The notes under the pieces are model-generated. The model searched no databases. It worked only from the letters and a program-made list of their open reading frames with translations, and had not been told where the DNA came from. A stretch of DNA of 64,000 nt from assembly GCA_002336915.1 (NCBI GenBank), contig DDET01000019.1, positions 111,667 to 175,666 of the forward strand, in the 5' to 3' direction. Shown here piece after piece: positions 34,120-43,178 of the stretch. The DNA comes from Bacteroidetes bacterium UBA1947. GTDB lineage: Bacteria > Bacteroidota > Bacteroidia > Chitinophagales > Chitinophagaceae. Numbering within the stretch: position 1 is the stretch's first letter; each line of letters begins with the position of its first letter. Both the position numbers and the translations under genes were made by a program.

Positions 34120-35818
34120 TAAACGCTGGACTTTAAAACCCGCTGACGAAAATACGGTAACCGCGCTACAGGAAGCGCTGAAAGTAAACCCTGCCATCTG
34201 CAGGCTGCTTGCAGTGCGCGGCATTACCGACTACGATACAGCCAAAACGTTTTTTCGTCCCGACCTCTCGCAACTCCACGACCCCTTCCTGATGAAGGGA
34301 ATGTATGAAGCCGTAGAGCGTATTACCGAAGCTATCGATTGGCACGAGCGCATCATGGTCTATGGCGACTATGATGTGGACGGCACTACCTCGGTAGCTG
34401 TTGTTTATTCCTTCCTTCGTAAGCACTACGATGGCGACCTAAGTTACTACATCCCGCATCGCTACCGCGAAGGTTACGGTGTGTCAAAACAAGGCATAGA
34501 CCATGCACATGCTAATGGCTACACGGTACTCATTACGCTCGACTGTGGTATCAAATCTGCCGAACTAATAGCCTATGCGCAATCGCTGGGTATAGATGTT
34601 ATAGTATGCGATCACCACCTACCCGATCACAATGTGCCTCCCGCATTTGCCATACTCAATCCTAAACAGGAAGGCTGCGAATATCCATATAAAGAGTTGA
34701 GCGGATGCGGTATCGGTTTTAAATTGGTATCAGCCCTTGCGGAGCATTGGGAACTACCGCAGGAAGAGGCCTATGAATACCTGGACCTTGTGGCTACCAG
34801 CATAGCTGCCGATATAGTTCCGGTAGATGGAGAGAACAGGGTACTGGCCTACTTTGGTTTGAAGAAAGCCAACACTGACCCATCGCTGTCGATAAAGACA
34901 CTCAAAGAAATATCAGGGATACAGAAGAAGATGAGCATCTCCGATCTTGTATTCGTAATAGGCCCGCGTGTAAATGCTGCAGGCCGTATGGATGATGCGC
35001 GCAAAGCTGTGGACCTCTTCATAGAACGCGACCCCGAAAAAATAATGGCCCTTGCCGCCGTGCTACAGTCGGATAATACCGACCGAAAGGAAGTGGATAA
35101 GACCACTACCGAGCAGGCCCTTGCATTGATACAAGGCGATGACGTAATGATAGCCCGCAAGAGTACCGTGCTGTTCAAGGAAGACTGGCATAAGGGTGTA
35201 GTAGGCATAGTAGCCAGTCGCCTGATAGACCATTACTATCGTCCAACTATCATACTCACGCAAGCTAATGGCAAAGCAACCGGCTCCGCACGCTCCGTAA
35301 GCGGTTTCAATATCTACGAGGCCATACACGAGTGCCGCGACCTGCTGGAAAATTACGGCGGGCACTTCTACGCAGCCGGCATGACGCTGGACCCAATGAT
35401 GGTAAAGGAGTTCTCCCGCCGCTTTGAAGAAGTAGTAGCGGGCAGCATCACACCCGAGCAGCTAATACCCGAAATAGAGATAGATGCCGAGATCAACTTC
35501 GCTGATATCAAGCAAGCCTTTTACAACATAGTAATGCAGTTCGAGCCCTTTGGCCCTAACAACCTGCGCCCTGTATTCCTCACCAGGAATGTAACAGACT
35601 TCAGGGGTATGTCTAAAATAGTAAAGGAGCAGCATGTCAAGTTCATGGTATCGCAGCCTAATGGAGATGTAGTAGATGGCATAGGCTTTGGCCTCGTCGA
35701 GAAATATCCATTGGTCACCAAAGGGCCGTTCGATATCGTTTACACCATCGACGAGAACGAGTTCAATGGCAACACCCGCCTGCAAATAAAAGTGCTGGAT
35801 ATACGGCCTGCAAAATAA
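34109..35818 (+). CDS. recJ: Single-stranded-DNA-specific exonuclease RecJ
   Basis: 5'-3' ssDNA exonuclease used in recombination and mismatch repair. 569 residues from the ATG at 34109; an upstream TTG two codons earlier is unlikely. DHH phosphoesterase motifs are intact: DYDVDG (87-92), the CGIKS segment, DHH (168-170) and GCGIGFKL. The DHHA1 domain has the GGHFYAAGMTL motif and the C-terminal OB-like domain follows (FGPNNLRPVF). The start lies inside the last codons of kmo, an overlap joining unrelated functions. Confidence 0.96.
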   Translation: MRLDKRWTLKPADENTVTALQEALKVNPAICRLLAVRGITDYDTAKTFFRPDLSQLHDPFLMKGMYEAVERITEAIDWHERIMVYGDYDVDGTTSVAVVYSFLRKHYDGDLSYYIPHRYREGYGVSKQGIDHAHANGYTVLITLDCGIKSAELIAYAQSLGIDVIVCDHHLPDHNVPPAFAILNPKQEGCEYPYKELSGCGIGFKLVSALAEHWELPQEEAYEYLDLVATSIAADIVPVDGENRVLAYFGLKKANTDPSLSIKTLKEISGIQKKMSISDLVFVIGPRVNAAGRMDDARKAVDLFIERDPEKIMALAAVLQSDNTDRKEVDKTTTEQALALIQGDDVMIARKSTVLFKEDWHKGVVGIVASRLIDHYYRPTIILTQANGKATGSARSVSGFNIYEAIHECRDLLENYGGHFYAAGMTLDPMMVKEFSRRFEEVVAGSITPEQLIPEIEIDAEINFADIKQAFYNIVMQFEPFGPNNLRPVFLTRNVTDFRGMSKIVKEQHVKFMVSQPNGDVVDGIGFGLVEKYPLVTKGPFDIVYTIDENEFNGNTRLQIKVLDIRPAK

Positions 35819-35821
35819 CAA

Positions 35822-35849
35822 AACGCCGCTCCATGGATGAAGCGGCGTT
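35822..35849 (-). terminator. Bidirectional terminator between recJ and the RND operon
   Basis: Perfect 9-bp stem AACGCCGCT/AGCGGCGTT with a 10-base loop between convergent genes. On the minus strand it is followed by TTTTGTTATTTT, so it serves the efflux operon; on the plus strand it is 3 bases after the recJ stop. Confidence 0.8.
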
Positions 35850-35887
35850 ACACTCTGTTGTTCTTATTCCAATCTATCTATCTTAAA

Positions 35888-38800
35888 CTATTGTTCCGGC
35901 TTTATTTCTTTTGATGCGTACACTTCGTGTTCAGGTTGCTTACCTCTTTTGCGGGCTATCCATGCTTTAAGCCTGAAGCTTAGTAAGCACATTACCGGCA
36001 CTACTATCAGCGTAAGGAAGGTTGCGAAGCTGAGACCGAATATCATGGTCCATGCCAGTGGCGACCAGAAGGCTGTACTGTCACCGCCAAAGAAGATATG
36101 TGGGTTCAGGTGGCGCAGCAGTTCGTAAAAGTCTATGTTCAGGCCAACGGCCAGTGGTATGAGGCCCAGTATCGCTGCCATGGCGGTAAGCAGTACGGGT
36201 GTCATACGGGTGCGGCCCGCTTCTACAAGCGCGTCGTACACGCTCATGCCTTCTTTGAGCATCATATCCATGAACTCAACCAGTAGTATACCATTCCGGA
36301 CGACTATACCGCAGAGCGCTACTATACCGATACCACTCATTACCATCGAGAAAGTGTTGCCAAATATTGCATAGCCTAAAAGCACACCTATTATACTGAA
36401 CAACACCTCGCTCATAATGATAACTGTACGGCTCAGCGAATTGAACTGCAACACCAGTATCATGAATATCAGGCCTATTGAGGTAAGCATAGCCCCACCA
36501 AGGAATGAACCTGTTTCTGCCTGGTCCTGCTGCTGGCCGCTCATCTTTATGGTAACCCCTGATGGTGCGTGGAAGTTGTTTATCTCTTTTTGCACTGCGG
36601 CCACTACATCATTATCATTAAAGCCTGTTATTACGTTTGAAGACAGGGAAATAATACGCTTCTCGTCCTTGCGCTTAATGCCGCCATATGTAATGCCATA
36701 ATTAACATCGGCAAAAGCGCTCACAGGTACCTGCCTGATGATGCCACCCAGGCCCATATCGCGATAAACGATAGGCATATTGCGCACCGCATCTATATCG
36801 CCACGCTGCTGCTGCTGCAGGCGCAGGTTGATAGGATAATCATCATTCGCATCACGGAAGCGTGATATTTCCTTACCGAATACCGCAGTACGCAAATTGC
36901 CTGCTATTGTATAGGTAGATATACCTTCCGAGTTCATGCGCGCCCGGTCGAGGCTAAAGACTATCTCAGGTTTGTTTGCCTGGAAATCAGTGCGTAGCTC
37001 TTCAACACCCGCCACTTGCTTCTTGTCAAGATATTTCTTCAGTTTTTCAGAAGTTGCTACAAGGGTGTCCAGATCATCACCCACTATTTCAATAACAACG
37101 GGCTTAGGCAATGGCGGACCGCCCTGCTCTTTATCAACTGTAACCTCAGCACCCGGGACGCCCTTCACCGCCTGGCGTATCTTCTCCATGTAGGCGGTAC
37201 TTGATATTCCATGACGCTCAGCGTATTCAACATATGCAACGGTTATCTTTCCTTTATTAGGGAAGTCACCTATCTCATTGCTGGTCGGGTCAACCGCGCC
37301 TACTGTAACATTGGAGATAACAGATTTCACTATCGGGTTCAGCTTATGCGTGGTAGGATCATTGCCTAAAGCCTTGTTTACTTTTATCTCAAGGTCCTGC
37401 AGCACTTCATTGGTGCGTGCCTGGTCTGTACCTACAGGCATATTGAGATATACATAGGTAAAATTTGGTTCGCCTGAAGGGAAGAACACAAAAGGAGGAT
37501 TGCGTAAGCCGTAACCTACAATGGAAACTACAAACAACACTGCAGTAGAGATCATTACCAGCCATGGCCTGTGCAGCGCACGTTTCAGCCATTTTGTATA
37601 CCATTCCCTGAATGCAGGCCATGCCCTGTCCTGGAAAGCGTGGATCCATTTCTCAAAAACGAACTTCTCTAACAGGATAAAGACATAGACGAATATCAGG
37701 AAGTTACCCATGGCCCATGAGCTGCTGATATAGCAGAGCAAGGCAAGCGCACCGAAAATGATCATTAAAATGCGGTCTCGTTTATTGAAACGGGGCTTTT
37801 CCTTGTGCTCACCTTTCACTTCGGGCTTCATGAAGCTAACCGCGAAAACAGGATTAATGAGGTATGCCACTATCAGCGAGGCAAGAAGGGTAATGATGAG
37901 CGTGATGGGCAGGAAGAACATGAATGAACCGATCACACCTTTCCAGAACGCCAGGGGTATAAAGGGCATCAATGTAGTAGCCGTACCTGAAAGTACCGGC
38001 AGGAACACCTCGCCCGCTGCGTACTTGGCAGCCTGGGCAATAGGCACTTTACCATTATCAAAAATGCGGTGGGTATTCTCTATGACCACTATCGCATCAT
38101 CTACCACTATACCGAGGGCCAGCAGGAATGAGAACAGCACGATCATATTGAGTGTAAAGCCCAGTGTAGGCATGACGAGGAATGCTATGGCGCAAGACAA
38201 TGGCACGGACATGGCCACGAACAAGGCATTGGTAACGCCCATGAAGAACATGAGGATTATTGTAACCAGTATGAAGCCGATGATAATGGTATTGATCAGA
38301 TCATGCAGGGTATTTCTTGTTGTTTGCGACTGATCGCCTGTGATCACTATATCGAGGTCTTTGGGCAATTCATTTGCCCTCATGTCCTTTATAAGAGCCT
38401 GTATCTTGTCGGATGCGTCAATGAGGTTCTGGCCTTTGGCTTTAATTACGTTCAGCGTTATTACGTTACTACCGTTGAGGCGGGCAAAGCTCTTCTGCTC
38501 TTCAAAATCGTCCTTCACCTCGGCAATGTCCTTTATATAGATGGCTTTGCCTTGCTGGTTGCGCACTATTACGTCACCCATCTGGGCGGCGGTCTTGAAT
38601 TCGTTGCGGATACTGAGTATGCGCTTCTGGCCGTTCATAGCTACCTCGCCGGCTGTGAGTGAAAGGTTCTCTCCACTTATAGAACGCTCGATATCATCGA
38701 AAGTGAGACCGGCCGCCTGCATCTTATACAGGTCGACATTGATCTGGATCTCGCGATCCAAAGCGCCCACCATATCTACACGTTTTATTTCCTTAAGCTC

Positions 38801-39316
38801 TTCTATATTATCCTTAACCTTATCCGCATATTTCTTCAGCCTGTTCAGATCGTAGTTGCCGGAGATGTTTACATACAGTATGGGGAACTCGGTAAGGTCT
38901 ATGTCCTTTACCTCGGGTTGGTTAGGCAAATTCTTCGGAAGGTCCTGTTTGGCCTTATCCACCGCATCCTTTACATCTATCTTGGCCTTATCAACTTTAA
39001 CATCGGTATTAAATTCAATGATGACAACCGAATAATCCTGGAAAGAATTACTGGTCACTTTCTTTACCCCAGTGAGGTTCTTCACCTGCTTTTCAATAGG
39101 CTTTGTAACCAGGTTCTCCATATTCTCGGGAGAGGTGCCGGGATATACCGTCTGTACAATTATTTGCGGAAATTTTATTTCCGGGAATTGTTCTTTGGGC
39201 AGGCTGTTATAGGTCATCAAACCCGCAAGGGTAATGAGGACGGTAATTATATACACGGCTGTGCGATTATTGATTGCCCAGCTCGATGGTTTAAACTCTT
39301 TAAATACGTCTTTCAT
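35888..39316 (-). CDS. RND-family efflux permease
   Basis: Inner-membrane proton-driven pump subunit, about 1142 residues from the ATG at 39316 (a TTG upstream extends the frame by 21 codons). Starts with a membrane helix at about 17-35, then the porter domain (FPEIKFPQIIVQTVYPGTSPENMENLVTKPIE). The proton-relay aspartates are in GIVVDDAIVVIEN at about residue 405, inside helix 4. Residues about 505-585 contain an extra hydrophobic, charged insertion between helices 6 and 7 with two possible membrane segments. The C-terminal helix bundle is complete. Last gene of tetR-tolC-MFP-RND; substrate unknown, but multidrug or organic compounds are most likely. Confidence 0.95.
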   Translation of the reverse strand: MKDVFKEFKPSSWAINNRTAVYIITVLITLAGLMTYNSLPKEQFPEIKFPQIIVQTVYPGTSPENMENLVTKPIEKQVKNLTGVKKVTSNSFQDYSVVIIEFNTDVKVDKAKIDVKDAVDKAKQDLPKNLPNQPEVKDIDLTEFPILYVNISGNYDLNRLKKYADKVKDNIEELKEIKRVDMVGALDREIQINVDLYKMQAAGLTFDDIERSISGENLSLTAGEVAMNGQKRILSIRNEFKTAAQMGDVIVRNQQGKAIYIKDIAEVKDDFEEQKSFARLNGSNVITLNVIKAKGQNLIDASDKIQALIKDMRANELPKDLDIVITGDQSQTTRNTLHDLINTIIIGFILVTIILMFFMGVTNALFVAMSVPLSCAIAFLVMPTLGFTLNMIVLFSFLLALGIVVDDAIVVIENTHRIFDNGKVPIAQAAKYAAGEVFLPVLSGTATTLMPFIPLAFWKGVIGSFMFFLPITLIITLLASLIVAYLINPVFAVSFMKPEVKGEHKEKPRFNKRDRILMIIFGALALLCYISSSWAMGNFLIFVYVFILLEKFVFEKWIHAFQDRAWPAFREWYTKWLKRALHRPWLVMISTAVLFVVSIVGYGLRNPPFVFFPSGEPNFTYVYLNMPVGTDQARTNEVLQDLEIKVNKALGNDPTTHKLNPIVKSVISNVTVGAVDPTSNEIGDFPNKGKITVAYVEYAERHGISSTAYMEKIRQAVKGVPGAEVTVDKEQGGPPLPKPVVIEIVGDDLDTLVATSEKLKKYLDKKQVAGVEELRTDFQANKPEIVFSLDRARMNSEGISTYTIAGNLRTAVFGKEISRFRDANDDYPINLRLQQQQRGDIDAVRNMPIVYRDMGLGGIIRQVPVSAFADVNYGITYGGIKRKDEKRIISLSSNVITGFNDNDVVAAVQKEINNFHAPSGVTIKMSGQQQDQAETGSFLGGAMLTSIGLIFMILVLQFNSLSRTVIIMSEVLFSIIGVLLGYAIFGNTFSMVMSGIGIVALCGIVVRNGILLVEFMDMMLKEGMSVYDALVEAGRTRMTPVLLTAMAAILGLIPLAVGLNIDFYELLRHLNPHIFFGGDSTAFWSPLAWTMIFGLSFATFLTLIVVPVMCLLSFRLKAWIARKRGKQPEHEVYASKEIKPEQ

Positions 39317-39459
39317 CTGAAAGTTTTTTGTCTTTATTATTTGCCAGATGGAACTCCCGGGACTAAACGATCTAGTCAACCAACAATCCCAATTACTCTA
39401 AAGCTTTAAATCCAAGCACATCAGTTCGGTCCATCCGAAATCTTTTGGTGAATTATCTT

Positions 39460-40500
39460 TTACTGTATCGATATTGGCTGACCGTTGTCCAGCTCTGCAA
39501 ATCCCTGAATCACCACTTTATCACCTGCCTTGAGGCCTGAAAGTACTTCGACCATACCATTTGAATTACGGCCCGTGGTAACCAGAACCGCCTTTGCCAC
39601 GTTGCCATCAGCAACATATACCATATCGCCGCTGCTGGTTTTTTGAATTACCTGCACAGGTATCACGAGGGCGTTCTTGTTCTCGTAGTTTTCTATCTTC
39701 ATCTTGCAGGACATATTAGGGTGCAGTTTTTTACTGTTGCCTAGTTTCACCTGTACAAGGAAAGCGCGGGAAGCCGGGTCGACCGCCTGGGCCACATAGC
39801 TGAGCTTAGTTTGCAGTGAATCATTGATATCGGGCAACACAAGGGTAACCTTGTCACCCGCATGCACTTTACCCAGATAATTCTCACCCAGGTTTGCCTC
39901 AGCTTTCATTTTATTGATATCAACCACACGTATACCATTTACGCCCGGAGCGGCAACATCGCCCAGCTTAATATTCAATTGATCTACCGTACCTGATATG
40001 GGTGAAATGATACGGTACATATTACGCTGTGCTATCAATGCGTCTTTGCCTTTCACAGCACCTTCATATTGTGCTTTCGACTGCATCAACTGCACTTCGG
40101 TACCTATTTGCTGTGCCCATAGAGCCTGTTGCTTATCATAGAGTTGCTTGTACAGGTTCACCTGGATATCCTGTGCTTTTATCTGCTGTTCTATAGCAGC
40201 GGCATCAAGAGAAGCAAGCACCTGGCCCCTGCTGACCCGCTGGCCGGTGTGAACAGCTATATCCCTTACAACACCCGGTGCCTGGGCAGTTGCATTTACG
40301 TTCTCATCGCTACCTATCTGAGACTGCACCTCCACATAACCTATAAAGTCCTGTGGCTGCACTTCCATTACTGAAACGGCAGCGACCTTTTTCCTGGCGG
40401 TGTCCGTCTTTGTTGTCGTCGTTTCCTGTTTTTTGGATTTGTCTCCTCCGCAGGATGCGAGTATAATAGCTGCTATTAGTATATATGGTATGCGTTTCAT
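39460..40500 (-). CDS. RND efflux periplasmic adaptor (membrane fusion protein), lipoprotein
   Basis: 346 residues. Signal peptide with lipobox ILASCGG (Cys17), lipoyl-like/hairpin region at about 65-180 (GVVRDIAVHTGQRVSRGQVLASLD ... APGVNGIRVV) and the beta-barrel and membrane-proximal domains after that (VTLVLPDINDSL, GLKAGDKVVIQGF). It bridges the RND pump to the TolC-like channel. 25 bases behind the tolC gene and 143 bases ahead of the RND gene, all on the minus strand. Confidence 0.94.
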   Translation of the reverse strand: MKRIPYILIAAIILASCGGDKSKKQETTTTKTDTARKKVAAVSVMEVQPQDFIGYVEVQSQIGSDENVNATAQAPGVVRDIAVHTGQRVSRGQVLASLDAAAIEQQIKAQDIQVNLYKQLYDKQQALWAQQIGTEVQLMQSKAQYEGAVKGKDALIAQRNMYRIISPISGTVDQLNIKLGDVAAPGVNGIRVVDINKMKAEANLGENYLGKVHAGDKVTLVLPDINDSLQTKLSYVAQAVDPASRAFLVQVKLGNSKKLHPNMSCKMKIENYENKNALVIPVQVIQKTSSGDMVYVADGNVAKAVLVTTGRNSNGMVEVLSGLKAGDKVVIQGFAELDNGQPISIQ

Positions 40501-40525
40501 AATCAGATATTGTTGTGTGCTTTTT

Positions 40526-41884
40526 TTATTTTAATAATCCCAGTGCTTTCTTAAGGTCGGCCTGTGCATTGACCACATCGAGCAGCGAGGAGAAATAATT
40601 GTTTTGTGCCTGTAATAGTTCCGTTTGCGCCTGGTTCACCTCAAGGTTGCTGCCAACGCCAGCCTTATATTTGCGACGGGCGAGATCTACTACACTGTTT
40701 GCAAGTTCAAGATTGCGCTTCTGGCTTTCCAATTGCAGGATGTCGTTTTTCAAAGTTGTCTTCGATTGCTCCGCCTGGAAGTCGATGGTGAGTTTTACAT
40801 TGTCAAGATTATTCTGCGTCTTTAGTACATTCAATCTTGCTTCTTTAAGCAAATTAGCCTGCAGGAATCCGCTGAATATCGGAACAGTCAATTGCAGACC
40901 TACTAAAAAACTGCCTTTGTAATTGCTGAACGACAGAACATCATTCAACCTGGTGCTTCCGTAGTTTTCCCCTGCATTGCCAAACACAGAAAGTGTCGGC
41001 AGGCCCGAGAGTTTATACCTTCGAATATTAAACTCGTTCAATTTCATGTTTGTGAGCAACAAGTTATATTCGGTTCTTTTCGTGTAATCCACCTCGTTTG
41101 CCGACAAGGCTGCGCTTTCCGCCAGGTTATCTTCTACCGAGGTATCGGTCAATACAATGGGCTTATGTATATCCATACCCATCTGGTATTTCAATAGCTG
41201 TTCGCTTACTGTAAGCAGGTTTGCGATCTTAAGGCTGTCCGTAGCCAAGTTATTAACCTGCACATTTGTACGATCTTCATCAATCTTTTCAGCAAATCCA
41301 CTTTGTCTCAGCACTGCGATGTCATGCGCTATATCACGGGCGCTGGCCAGGGAACTCTTTACCACATCAAACTGCCTGTGCGCAATTACAAGGCCGTAAT
41401 ATGCCTTTTGCACATTGTATCTCACGCCCTCCTCTGTCAGCTGCCCGTTCTGTCGTGCAAGTTCAATCACGGTATTCCGCGCCTGTAAAGCGACCAATAC
41501 GCTGCCATCAAAAAGTATTTGCGATGCGGAGATACCTGCAGAACCAGCATATGGAAGTGAGAAAGAAAAGGAGCGGATAGTTCCTTTTGGCACTGTGCCG
41601 GTGGGATCAAAAGTACTGGCGTCGGCAAAAATCTGCGGAACATAGATATTATCATCCAGTTCGGCTTTGCCCGAGATGTGCGGGTATGCCGCAGACAATT
41701 GTTGTTTAACCTGCGCCCTTTGTATATCTACATCAATCCTTGCATTCTTAGCTGCTGCATTATTTTTCACAGCATACTCCATAGCCTCCTGAAGGCTTAA
41801 AGGTGTAACATCCTGTGCTGATGCCTGAAGCGCCAGTGCAGGTAATATGGTGATAAAAGCCAGCTTTAAACTAAATCGTCTCAT
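40526..41884 (-). CDS. TolC-family outer-membrane efflux channel
   Basis: 452 residues with a signal peptide (MRRFSLKLAFITILPALALQASA) and two TolC repeats: LSLQEAMEYAVKNNAAAKNARIDV at about 28-51 and the second half ending YKAGVGSNLEVNQAQTELLQAQNNYFSSLLDVVNAQADLKKALG, the recognisable C-terminal pattern. Forms the trimeric exit duct. The start codon overlaps the tetR stop by ATGA (41881-41884), so the regulator and channel are translationally coupled. Confidence 0.95.
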   Translation of the reverse strand: MRRFSLKLAFITILPALALQASAQDVTPLSLQEAMEYAVKNNAAAKNARIDVDIQRAQVKQQLSAAYPHISGKAELDDNIYVPQIFADASTFDPTGTVPKGTIRSFSFSLPYAGSAGISASQILFDGSVLVALQARNTVIELARQNGQLTEEGVRYNVQKAYYGLVIAHRQFDVVKSSLASARDIAHDIAVLRQSGFAEKIDEDRTNVQVNNLATDSLKIANLLTVSEQLLKYQMGMDIHKPIVLTDTSVEDNLAESAALSANEVDYTKRTEYNLLLTNMKLNEFNIRRYKLSGLPTLSVFGNAGENYGSTRLNDVLSFSNYKGSFLVGLQLTVPIFSGFLQANLLKEARLNVLKTQNNLDNVKLTIDFQAEQSKTTLKNDILQLESQKRNLELANSVVDLARRKYKAGVGSNLEVNQAQTELLQAQNNYFSSLLDVVNAQADLKKALGLLK

Positions 41885-42507
41885 AATTTCGGTACTTTCT
41901 TTAAATATTTCTCTTTGTATTCCTGGTAGAGCTTTTCCCCCTTGGGGGTCATGATACCATATAGAAACAGTTCCATTATTTCCTTGTTTACTTCGCGGAT
42001 GTCACTGCGGTCGGTTACCATCATATTAGGCTGCATCAGCAACAGTGATTTTTCGATATGGAATTTGGCAATAATATCCACGTTCATATCGTCGCGATAG
42101 TAACCTTCGGCAATTCCCTTCAAGAGGTTCTCCTTCACCGATTCTACATCGTTTTTCAAGAGACCTTCCCGGAAAGTGGCGTAGCCATCCGGGTAATAAC
42201 GTTGTAGTTCAAATAAGGCGATCGGGTTGATCCGGGTAAAGTTCTGATCAATAATATTCATGATCCGTACCATAGCGTCGACAGCGTTATCGGCTTCGTC
42301 CATTTGCTGCTGGCACTGGCCAAACATGTGATTTTTGTGCCATAACACACTTTCCTTAACGATCTCATCTTTGTTGGCGAAGTGCTGGTATAGTGTCTTC
42401 TTAGAAATACCCGCCCTGCGCGCGATATCGTCCATCGTAATTGTTTTAAAGCCGTATTGGCCGAACAATTCGACAGAAGCACCGAGTATTTTTGTCAGTA
42501 TATCCAT
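41881..42507 (-). CDS. TetR/AcrR-family repressor of the RND efflux operon
   Basis: 208 residues with an N-terminal TetR helix-turn-helix (TITMDDIARRAGISKKTLYQHFANKDEIV, about 22-50) and a helical ligand-binding domain. It is the first gene of the efflux operon. The palindrome at 42524-42551 sits 17 bases upstream of the start, next to the -7 box, so autorepression is strongly suggested. Ligand unknown. Confidence 0.93.
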   Translation of the reverse strand: MDILTKILGASVELFGQYGFKTITMDDIARRAGISKKTLYQHFANKDEIVKESVLWHKNHMFGQCQQQMDEADNAVDAMVRIMNIIDQNFTRINPIALFELQRYYPDGYATFREGLLKNDVESVKENLLKGIAEGYYRDDMNVDIIAKFHIEKSLLLMQPNMMVTDRSDIREVNKEIMELFLYGIMTPKGEKLYQEYKEKYLKKVPKL

Positions 42508-42514
42508 TGCGGGG

Positions 42515-42522
42515 CAAAACTA
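42515..42522 (-). promoter_or_regulatory. -7 promoter element of the tetR-efflux operon
   Basis: On the minus strand TAGTTTTG, exact TAnnTTTG, 7 bases before the tetR ATG. It directly abuts the palindromic operator at 42524-42551. Confidence 0.55.
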
Positions 42523-42523
42523 T

Positions 42524-42551
42524 GGAAACTTTTTTCATAAAAAACGTTTCC
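42524..42551 (-). promoter_or_regulatory. 28-bp palindromic TetR operator candidate
   Basis: Outer arms GGAAAC/GTTTCC are perfectly inverted and the inner five T/A positions also pair. Only two symmetric positions mismatch in 28 bp. It occupies the region immediately upstream of the tetR -7 box, where a bound repressor would block polymerase. Size and symmetry suit a TetR dimer or pair of dimers. Confidence 0.7.
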
Positions 42552-42637
42552 TCCGTATATTTTATCTCTATAGTGCCTATTGAGAAAACATATAACACAT
42601 GTTGCCCGTGAAGTCCATTGACCTATGACGTTGCGGA

Positions 42638-42645
42638 TAATTTTG
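42638..42645 (+). promoter_or_regulatory. -7 promoter element of mscL
   Basis: TAATTTTG, exact TAnnTTTG, with TTG at 42618-42620 as an upstream element 17 bases away. Gives a leader of about 25 bases to the ATG at 42675, which supports that start over the earlier in-frame TTG and ATG. Confidence 0.5.
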
Positions 42646-42674
42646 CTATGTTTAGGCCAAGAAAACTATACGTT

Positions 42675-43115
42675 ATGGGACTAATGAAAGAATTCAAAGC
42701 CTTTGCCTTAAAAGGTAATGTGATGGACCTGGCCGTGGGTGTTATCATAGGCGGTGCTTTCGGCAAGATCGTATCGGCACTGGTGGATGATGTAGTGATG
42801 CCCTTCATAGGCCTGGTGGGCGATGGCAAGAAGTTCACAGACAAATTCATGGTACTGAAGCCCGGCAAAGACGGGGCGACTGTATTTAACTCATTGGCCG
42901 AGGCGAAAACAGCCGGTGCTAACGTGTTTGCCTATGGTGATTTTATACAAACAGTTGTTGACTTCCTGATAATAGCATTTTGCATATTCATGTTCATCAA
43001 GCTGTTCAACAGCATGAAAAAGAAGGAAGAGGCTGCACCTGCGGCCCCGCCCGCACCATCGGCTACCGAAACGCTACTTGCCGAGATAAGGGATGAATTG
43101 AGAAAGAAATCTTAA
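42675..43115 (+). CDS. mscL: Large-conductance mechanosensitive channel
   Basis: Pentameric pore opened by membrane tension, protecting against hypo-osmotic shock. 146 residues from the ATG at 42675, beginning MGLMKEFKAFALKGNVMDLAVGVIIGGAFGKIVSALVDDVVMPFIGL: the N-terminal amphipathic helix, then TM1. TM2 is at about 90-112 (QTVVDFLIIAFCIFMFIKLF), followed by an Ala/Pro-rich linker and a C-terminal bundle (TETLLAEIRDELRKK). In-frame starts upstream (42618, 42648) lie in or before the promoter and are rejected. Confidence 0.96.
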   Translation: MGLMKEFKAFALKGNVMDLAVGVIIGGAFGKIVSALVDDVVMPFIGLVGDGKKFTDKFMVLKPGKDGATVFNSLAEAKTAGANVFAYGDFIQTVVDFLIIAFCIFMFIKLFNSMKKKEEAAPAAPPAPSATETLLAEIRDELRKKS

Positions 43116-43178
43116 ATCGACGTTTTATATTATTCTTTTAAGGGATTAATCCGCATTTTTGCATGAACAAGGCAATTT

